From Patella vulgata (lineage: Eukaryota > Mollusca > Gastropoda > Patellidae), in assembly GCF_932274485.2 (NCBI RefSeq), contig NC_065886.2:48347501-48411500 (forward strand): DNA of 64,000 bases. Reading direction: 5' to 3'. This document shows positions 56,578-64,000 of this stretch, piece by piece (position 1 is the first letter of the stretch; the number at the start of each line of letters is the position of its first letter). The notes under the pieces were generated by a model, which was not told the origin of the DNA, made no database searches, and saw only the letters and a program-made list of their open reading frames with translations. A program made the position numbers and the translations under genes.

Positions 56578-56965
56578 TATATAATAACTTCGGCTGTATT
56601 CAACTTCAGCAGTCTACAGCATCATACTGAGACGCAATGGAAACACACTATTTTACATTACCAATATTAGTTATGCCGACATAAGATAGATTTATGCAAA
56701 CAGTGACATTTTTAAGGTTTCAATATATACCAAGACGCAATGGAAAATCACCACTGTTTGACTGAAAATCCTCGTGAGACATTATGCAGCTGAAATGTGA
56801 TTTTTGACATCACATGATTCACACTTGTTATCGTTGTAATCAGATGTTACTTTCAGAATTGCAAGATTACAGCGTATGTTAAATTTAATTTACAATTGTA
56901 CATTTATAAAGTGGTGCATTTTCATTGCGTCTTTTTATATTTTATAGTAGGTGTTTTTTTTTATA

Positions 56966-57628
56966 TACTCTTCAAAATAGAAGAAATACAAAACTGCAGA
57001 AATGCACTGCTGTTTTTATAAGAGGTAACCAGTGTATGTTATACCAGGCCAATTGCCAACACATGAACATAAACACATATAGACGGCTTATCTGGCTGCC
57101 CCATTTCACTCGCAAAGAGATACACCGTCAAAAGTGAAAATGGACGTTTTTATTTTTGTCATAATGAGTAATTGCTCCACCAATCCTCAGACATTCAGCA
57201 ATTCGTCGTGGCATGCTCCTAATGAACCGTACAATCACGATTTGGGGCAATCTGACCCACTCCTCTTGCAGTGCCACGACCAATTCTTGCACGTCTCCCG
57301 ATCAAATTAAACGTAACCCACTAAAGCAAAGCTACACTAAACAGTAAATCTTATGCATGAACCGATAGGAAGCAAACATTGATAGATAAACCAGCACTCG
57401 GCAGTTTTCATCAACCCTTCCTTGAAGTGTCAAATTTGACAATGAACCTCTCCCACGTGTATGGCACTATTGCGTGTCGCATGTGGAGCTCAGTGTTTCT
57501 GTTGGGGCGATAAGTTCTTCATCTGTGAACATACTCTCAAAGCATGTCAAATGTCGATGACTATTTATCATATCGCATCCTGCATAGGTATATGCATTTT
57601 AATATCCCCTACTTTTTTTTGAAGAGTA
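56966..57628 (-). mobile_element. M6, C-MITE in the array
   Basis: Copy of M5 with TTATACCAGG in place of TTAATAACAGG near 57,040. Confidence 0.8.
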
Positions 57629-58070
57629 TATAATGATGCTTATAACATCATCATCACCTCATTATTGTAAATACCCTGTATATTATATATTTTTTTATAA
57701 ATTACTTTACAGCCCTCTCCTTTAGGCAAATACAGTTTATAAATTACTTTACAGTCCTCTCATTTAGGCAATTAATGTTTATAAATTACTCTCATTTAGG
57801 CAATCAAAGTTCATATTAAAATAACAAGGTCTATTCTTCATGGTCTATGGTTTTCACCGATATGGAAAGTATTTTCTGTTTGTTACACCGCACGGTTATT
57901 AATCTATTTTTAAAATTATGAGAAAAGATCACCGCTTCTCGATAATTTTCACATTTAAAGATGTATTTATTATGTAAGAGCTAAATCTGCCTATTGCAGG
58001 TCTTTCTTTTGACTTCAAATGTTATATAAATTATGATTTTGCTACGATGATGAACGATCTTCTAAGAATA

Positions 58071-59335
58071 TATACTAAGCAGCAAAAAAAACGTCAGGTT
58101 AGTATGTTACTCTGAATTAGACGGACTGTATAAAATTTGACAAATGTTTTTATTGTATATTTGTGACCACATCTCCAACTTTACCTGAGCAATAAGACTC
58201 CTTCCCAAACACAGAATTGACCCCCCCCCCCCCACAACAATACCTTGTTGAATCAGTATGCCACGACAGATCAGAGGAACCAGGCGCTTGGCCACACTGC
58301 TCAAGCCGTTGCTAATCAACTCCCAGGTCAATGTTCGCACCATCTAAAGGCTACAGCAACGCTTTCGGGCCACCAACACCACGGATGGTCGCCCTCGAAC
58401 TGGTAGACCAAGGGTTACCACAAGGCGACAAGACCGCCATGTTGTGCGACAGCACGTGTAGTATCCCTTCACACAGGCATCTGAGACAGCACGTCAGACA
58501 GTGGGAACTGGGAACACACGGAAGACCCATACAGTACGCCGACGTCTCACCAGAGAGAACATAGACCTTACCATGGATCAATCCTCACCCCTCGCCATCG
58601 ACGTGAACATCTACAGTTTGCCCAACAACAACAGAACTGGCGACACAGGCAATGGAGAACTGTTCAGTTCACAGATGAGAGTCGGTATTGCGTATCAACT
58701 GCAGATGGCAGGACCAGAATATGGCGTCGACGTGACCAGCGTTATTCTGATCAATGTGTCATGGAACGAGATTCATCGGGAGGCCAAGCATAATAGTTTG
58801 GGGTGGAATCGGCCTGAACCAGAGAGTGGGTCCTGTGGTGTTCCAAAATCTTGGTCCAGGGAGAGGAGGCGGCATCACGTTTTCCAGCATGACAACGTCC
58901 GTGCCCAACCGCCAGATTTACTCGGGACTTTCTACAGCAGAACGGCGTCAACGTTATGTACTGGCCAGCCCTTAAGTCCGGACTTAAAACCGATTAAACA
59001 TCTTTGGGGTGAAATTCAGAGGAGACTTAACCAAACACAGCCGATGGATTGTTCCAGACTTTTCAGAGAGTGTGGTTCCAGGTGCCAATGGCGTTCATCG
59101 ATTGTCCACTCCATGTACAGACGCTGCGCTGCTGTTATTGACACTTGCGGTGAACACAGCAGATACTGACGTACATACTCTAAACCTTCTCGTAATTTCT
59201 TGGAATTGTGATGAATTAATCACTAATGTGTCAACATACATCCATTTAGTAAGTCGTTTTCTAGAATGATTTGATTAAAGTGCTTATCTGATTTTGAAAT
59301 CAGACTGACATTTTTGTTTTTTGCTGTTTAGTTTA
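58071..59335 (+). mobile_element. E5, family E element in third array unit
   Basis: Copy of E3 and E4 with a 13-C run in the leader and a substitution in the right tip (TTTAGTTTATA). Confidence 0.85.
58258..59169 (+). pseudogene. family E transposase, broken (in E5)
   Basis: Same lesions as in E3 and E4, including Lys for the catalytic Glu. Confidence 0.8.
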
Positions 59336-60382
59336 TAAAATAATTTGAATGCAATTTTCAGTCTTTCGTTTATTGTTACTCGTTTGTCTATAATCTTCTA
59401 TAACATGTTTGATTGCGTTGATTGGTAACGGTGAGAGTATCCCCATTGAAACGTTGCAAGTTAAATGAAGCTAGTGAATTCTACCCATAAAGTTGTCTGT
59501 TATTATTGCTTTTACTAATTGCCCTCTAAAGACATTCGTTTTCATTATCTATTTATGAAATATTATAGCAAGTCCAGATCTTATACATATTCATGTCACT
59601 AATATTCCCGAATACATTAACTTTTCGTTTATTCGCCACTTCACACATCATCAAAGTATGGCATGTCAGGTAGATTATGTCATGTGATGCCCAAAAGAAT
59701 GCGTGTAGAGATGGCCATACCTCAGTGGATATAGTGGTTGCCAAAAATCAATAACTCAAAACAAAGTAGGAATTTTACTTTGTCACATGTATAGTGTATC
59801 GATATATAGATAATTAGATAAGACATATTAGAAGCCATATCTTTGTCGGTTTCGTGGTAAATTAGCTTTAAAAAGGAGTGTTATACTTTTGGGTCTTTAA
59901 GTCAGGTTCTTGACGACAACACGGGTTTAAACTTCATATAATAACTAATGACTTCTACGTGGCCGTTGGTCGTGTCCGACCAGTACCAAGTCGACCGTCT
60001 GATAAGTGACATGTTCCTGAATCATGTCAATTGTGTAACATGGGTGCACATCGCAAAATAGCTAAAATCTCTGTATTTCACATGAGCCTTCCATGAACAT
60101 TTGGAGATGTAAATTCCATCTTTCATATTTTACCCCATTTTGTTTATTATTTTTATTAAACTGGAACAGTCAATTATGATTTTTTTTCATATTCGCCGAT
60201 TTAAATGGAATGGTTATAAAACTTTCAATTGCCTGGTCATCTTGAAACAATTCCATCTAAGAATATTTCTTTAACATGTTAGTATATTTACATTTTTCGC
60301 CCATTTGAAAGGATATCACTTCCAATACTTTAATAATCATCATATGACACCCTGTAAGAGCAAGCCTAGCTTCTATAACATG
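59336..60382. other. anonymous spacer of the array unit, third copy
   Basis: Same as 48,283-49,328. Nothing recognised. Confidence 0.6.
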
Positions 60383-62108
60383 TATACTCTTCAAAAGAAA
60401 GAAACGCATAGTGACATTACGTTGTCGGTATACCCTCGCTCTACCATCGCCTCATTGCAACAGGAACCGCAACTGTTCTCCAGCGTTGCTGAGGCCATAC
60501 CCTGTGTGTCTGAACCAACTGAAGTCGGATTTGACTATGTCCGCAAACAGCTCTAACTCGTAATACGGATTCAAAGTAGGTGTCTATGGATTGTCTGGCC
60601 CGAGATCCTACGCCGCCCAGGAATTGCTGCTGACCATTTCCGCAAATAACGTAACCGGATGTGACGAAGCAGGGCAGGTGGGTTCACCTTGGTTCGGCGG
60701 TCACGTGTTGAACCTATCCCAAAGGCGAGAAATGGTACACAGGGAAACATTCAGCAGCCTGGGCAGCCTTCGGTTGCGCTTGTATGGTCACGACTAAACG
60801 GCAGAGTATAGTTCACTACACCCGAACGGAAGCTAGTTCGACCATAGTCGTCAAAATGGACGCCGCTATCTTCAATGAACAGGTACAAAACCTTTTAATT
60901 AACGAAAACGCAAGTTTGCTTAATGAGAACTTTGATATGACCACATCATTCTTTGGAGATAAATTCTCGGAACGTTTGCCAAAGACTATGCTGAAAACGC
61001 TATACCAGAGGTAGAATATGATAACGTCGATTTCAAGAAATCTACTCACAGTTGAGTTAGTGACCGAGTTATCCCCAGACAAAAAAATGAACAAACCAAC
61101 AAAATATCCAGAGTTTTTTTTACATAATTTATATTTACAATGTATATCAAACTGATGTATTTATGAATAAAATCGTTTGTTTTTGTTTCTGCTTTTCCAA
61201 ATAAAATTCACAAATAGATGAAATATTTTTACTATAATACTGTCACTTTCACAATTTCAGTCTGACACCATTCTTGGTCGAATTGATTGATAAAACATGA
61301 TTATCCACTTTATATAATATGGAATCTACTTAAATATGTTATATGAAGTTAAATAACTTTCAGGTTCTGGAGCAACATTGGTAGTATACGTTCTATCTTC
61401 AAATAACAATTCCAACACAACACATGTTTTGTCGCGAGTCGCCATTTTTAATCTGACTTGACCAGCCTCAACCGACCTCGAAAGGTTGGTTAAGCATGGT
61501 CGCGACTATAACCATTTCAAGTTCGGGTGTGCATGGTCGAGACCTAGTTGAACTATGGTCGAACATTTGGACGAGCCAAAGGGGGCCCTGGCTACATCTG
61601 TTTTACTTCACGAAAGTGTTATTTGTTTATTAAACACAGCGATTTATTATCTTCCATGGAGAGAGTTGTATAGACCTTCCTGGAACTCAAGGGGTTTTAT
61701 TTTAGGGTTATGGTCGAGGTCTATAGCAGAATAAAATGACATCACCATGTCCCCGAGGGCAGCCACGATGGTCCGGACCATCCGCGTCCGGTTTCTAGTT
61801 CCGACCACTAGTCGTGAAAAAATTATAACCGAAGGTCCCCCAGCTTGTAACCGACCGATAGCGTTGTTGCTTTGGTCTTCGTTCAGATGTGGCATTACTT
61901 GGCTCCGAGAACGCCGGGATTTTAAAGGCCTTAGATTTGGGTTTCATGCGAAAAGCTTGCGAAGTTGTCGAACTCATGTGAAGTTTTTTTTTTATCCTTA
62001 CATAATGACATTAAAAACAAGTAACATTGATGGAAACAACGATCCCGTTCAAATAAAAAAAATGATGAAAAATGAGCTGTGCGTTTCTTTTTTCTTTTTG
62101 AAGAGTAT
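60383..62108 (-). mobile_element. I, Tc1-like element split by another insertion
   Basis: The left tip TATACTCTTCAAAAGAAAGA with GAAACGCATAG and the right tip (complement of TATACTCTTCAAAAAGAAAA with GAAACGCACAG) are inverted repeats flanked by TA. On the minus strand MPHLNEDQSNNAIGRLQAGG starts at 61,895. The next helix (NVSLCTISRLWDRFN) appears only at 60,755-60,711, so about 1 kb separates them. RLRYLRKWSAA and GRRRISGQTIHRHLL follow near 60,680-60,590. The catalytic domain is missing, with only a C-terminal stub near 60,430-60,400. Inactive. Confidence 0.7.
60790..61818. mobile_element. J, unclassified insert in the DNA-binding region of element I
   Basis: TCACGACTA at the left edge (60,788) and its complement TAGTCGTGA at 61,810-61,818 could be short inverted ends. 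GGTCG/CGACC words (GTTCGACCATAG, GGTCGCGACTATA, GGTCGAGACC, GGTCGAAC, GGTCGAGGTC) recur near both ends. A 53-codon piece from 60,856 (MDAAIFNEQVQNLLINENAS to TMLKTLYQR) might be the start of a transposase gene but I cannot assign it. The class could be Harbinger-like; this is a guess. Confidence 0.45.
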
Positions 62109-63034
62109 ATTTTAATAGCCATCCCCTAATTATAATTATGTATACTCCCACTCCATATATCGATACCGTTCGTCTGCTCATGACCCCTATGCTTCACACC
62201 ATGATTGAAAACAAATCTTCAAAAACAATAGCCTGTCACGTTCGTATTGAAATGTGGGTTTATAACTTAATCTAAAAAACTGTGGCCTCTATCGCGTTCA
62301 CAAGATTATCAGAAAATGATGGATTGGGATAAGTAAACCCCTAACGGAGGGTCGCATAACTCTGAAAGATAACCCCACAAGGCGTGGAAATACGCCTACA
62401 CAGCAGCTTTGCCTCAATACCAGCTTATCCGAAAGTAAAAGTTGCATTTTGACTTAATTTTAAAATGAAGCCTTACAAAATCTGGTCCTAGGACTCTTGC
62501 CTCTATCGCGTCCAGTGTTTTAAGAAAATGCTGAATTGGTACACCTTTTCGAAAAGGGTGCATAACTCTGGAGCGCCGAATATTGATAGGGTTCGTCCTC
62601 TCATGACACTTATGATTCTAACCAAACTTGAAACAAATCCGTTTTAGGTAGGGGAGATGCGGGTTGCCTTCTCATGAACATATTGCATCACACCAATTTC
62701 GAAAAGAATCCGCTATAAACTATAGTTTTACAATCCAATTGCAGAAAACGCATAAAATTGCAGCTAATGGCGGGCCCGGTGCCTACCTGTTCCTGGTTTC
62801 AGTGTAAAGTTTGTTATTTATTTACTTGTTACAATCAGTATTTCTCACAAGCAGTGGCGAGTTCTGATTGCGTCTCGAATTGAGTCGAATTGAAAACGGA
62901 TGATTGGAAATCTTTAATCGATAACACGCGAGTAAGACATTTTCGAAAAATTTTGAAAGATACATCTAGCTTTAATTTGTCGTATAATTGGTGTAACTGG
63001 AGGCCACTAAAGCACATAAACTGAGATTTATTAT
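62109..63034. other. anonymous spacer with a dispersed short repeat
   Basis: GCCTCTATCGCGTTCACAAG near 62,283, TGCCTCTATCGCGTCCAGTG near 62,498, and CTCATGAC(A/C)CCTATG-type words near 62,177 and 62,597 are variants of the same repeat found near 16,150-16,220. No gene recognised. Confidence 0.55.
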
Positions 63035-63735
63035 AGTAGGGGATATTCAAAAACAATACAAAACTGCGGAAATACACTGCTGTTTTTATTAGAGGTAACC
63101 AGTGTATGTTAATAACAGGCCAATTACCTACACATGAACATAAACAGTTTATATGGGCGGGCTTATCTAACGGTCCCATTTCACTCGCAAAGAGATACAC
63201 TGTCAAAAGTGAAAATGGACGTTTTTGATTATTGTCTTAATAATGAGTAATCGCTCCAACAATCCTCAGACATTCAGCAATTCGTCGTGGCATGCTCCTA
63301 ATCAACCGCCCAATCATGATTTGGGACAATCTGACCCACTCCTCTTGCAGTGTCACGGTCAATTCTTGAAGTGTTGTCGGTTGACGTTGACGTCGGCGAA
63401 CACGTCTCCCGATCAAATTAAACTTAACACACTAAAGCAAAGAGACGCTAAACAGTAAATCTTATACAAGAACCGATAGGAAAGCAAACATGTATAGGAT
63501 GAACCAGCATGCGGCAGTTTTCATCAACCCTTCCTTGAAGTGTCAAATTAGTCAATGAACCCCTTCCACGTTGTATGGGCGTGTCGCACATGCGGCTCAG
63601 TGATTCTGTTGGGGCAATATATTCTTTATCTGTGAACATACTATCAAAGCATGTCAAGTGCCCATAACTATTTATCATATCCCAACCTGCATAGGTATTT
63701 GCATTTCAATATCCCCTACTTTTTTGGAAGAGTAT
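63035..63735 (-). mobile_element. M7, C-MITE, left tip missing
   Basis: Starts at AGTAGGGGATATTC without the outer TATACTCTTC. The right tip is TTTTTTGGAAGAGTATA. Like M1 it keeps the GTGTTGTCGGTTGACGTTGA segment before the internal joint, so it represents the older MITE subtype. Confidence 0.8.
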
Positions 63736-64000
63736 ATAATGATAATTTTCAAAACACTGATTTTGATCCTGAGAAAGGTTCCTATGAGGATAAAGATGTA
63801 CACAAGCCTTCCGCACACCCATGGGCCCAACAACTAACACCCACCCATCCATACACCCCCAACAAAAGAAATTGAAATTATAAAATATTGGTACGCACCC
63901 AATGTGGACTCACCCAGTTCGAAAACCAACAGTTCCATATCCAAATTTACTTCCCTACACTTTTTCAGGTAACCTTGATGGGAATCGCCATTTTGAATGT
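63736..64000. other. anonymous window end
   Basis: About 265 bases including a CACCCA-rich stretch near 63,820-63,865. Nothing recognised. Confidence 0.5.

Larger units (their letters stand above)
55057..60583. repeat. tandem array, third unit (5,527 bp)
   Basis: Differs from the second unit by a small change near 57,040 (one base shorter), two more C in the poly-C run near 58,220 and a few substitutions (such as GACTGTATAAA near 58,126 and TTTAGTTTATA near 59,330). Its right edge continues into the rest of element I, so it retains the original right flank. Confidence 0.95.

Noticed and set aside
60591-60797. 68-codon plus-strand frame as a gene
   Set aside because: The opposite strand reads as Tc1 DNA-binding helices of element I, so this is a shadow.
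61747-62115. 122-codon plus-strand frame as a gene
   Set aside because: It overlaps the minus-strand start of element I and its right terminal repeat, with poly-T and poly-A tracts.

Overview
This is eukaryotic, intergenic, AT-rich DNA that consists mostly of transposons. No host gene with a convincing complete structure, no rRNA or tRNA gene and no bacterial-type operon was found. The overlapping Tc1/mariner-like families, PIF/Harbinger pieces, TTAA-flanked and hairpin MITEs, and 5'-truncated SINE tails suggest an invertebrate. A marine mollusc (gastropod or bivalve) is my best guess, but it is an inference.

I recognise seven Tc1-like families, labelled A to F and I. Each has a TA-type target and a tip reading TATACT. 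Catalytic spacing DD34E can be counted in A, B, D and E. Family A has a 336-339 aa transposase and is the youngest; two uninterrupted copies lie at 49,824-50,834 and 55,350-56,360. B, C, D, E, F and I are all decayed. Family C has spawned short internally deleted derivatives (C-MITEs, about 0.66-0.7 kb). Other repeats are a TTAA-flanked MITE (G), a hairpin MITE with GCGTACCA motifs, a PIF/Harbinger transposase fragment, two tiny SINE tails with target duplications, and a 231-bp coding-like triplication.

Layout. 1-3.1 kb: decayed E and C copies. 3,171-10,606: a 3,718-bp tandem duplication carrying B and A copies. 10.6-13.5 kb: decayed C and anonymous DNA. 13.5-15.8 kb: A3 and the simplest copy (H1) of an anonymous segment H. 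16.6-18.4 kb: a B/D chimera. 19.27-19.98 kb: the coding-like triplication. 20.5-25.1 kb: composite C3 with Harbinger material, then D2. 26.0-43.2 kb: three more copies of H (H2-H4), each loaded with more transposons than the last. 41.3-60.6 kb: a tandem array of about 5.53-kb units whose repeat boundary falls at the tip of an A element. 60.4-62.1 kb: Tc1 element I split by another element. 62-64 kb: dispersed host repeat and a last C-MITE.

Comparing H1-H4 gives a relative history: F and a piece of E entered H first; then G, B5/B6 and D entered the H3/H4 ancestor; a 4.17-kb tandem duplication separated H3 from H4; A4 inserted in H4 only; and A4 plus its right flank was then amplified into the array. 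The genes do not form a pathway. The only plausible activity is that the family A transposase could act on A ends, and perhaps on related C ends, which begin almost identically.
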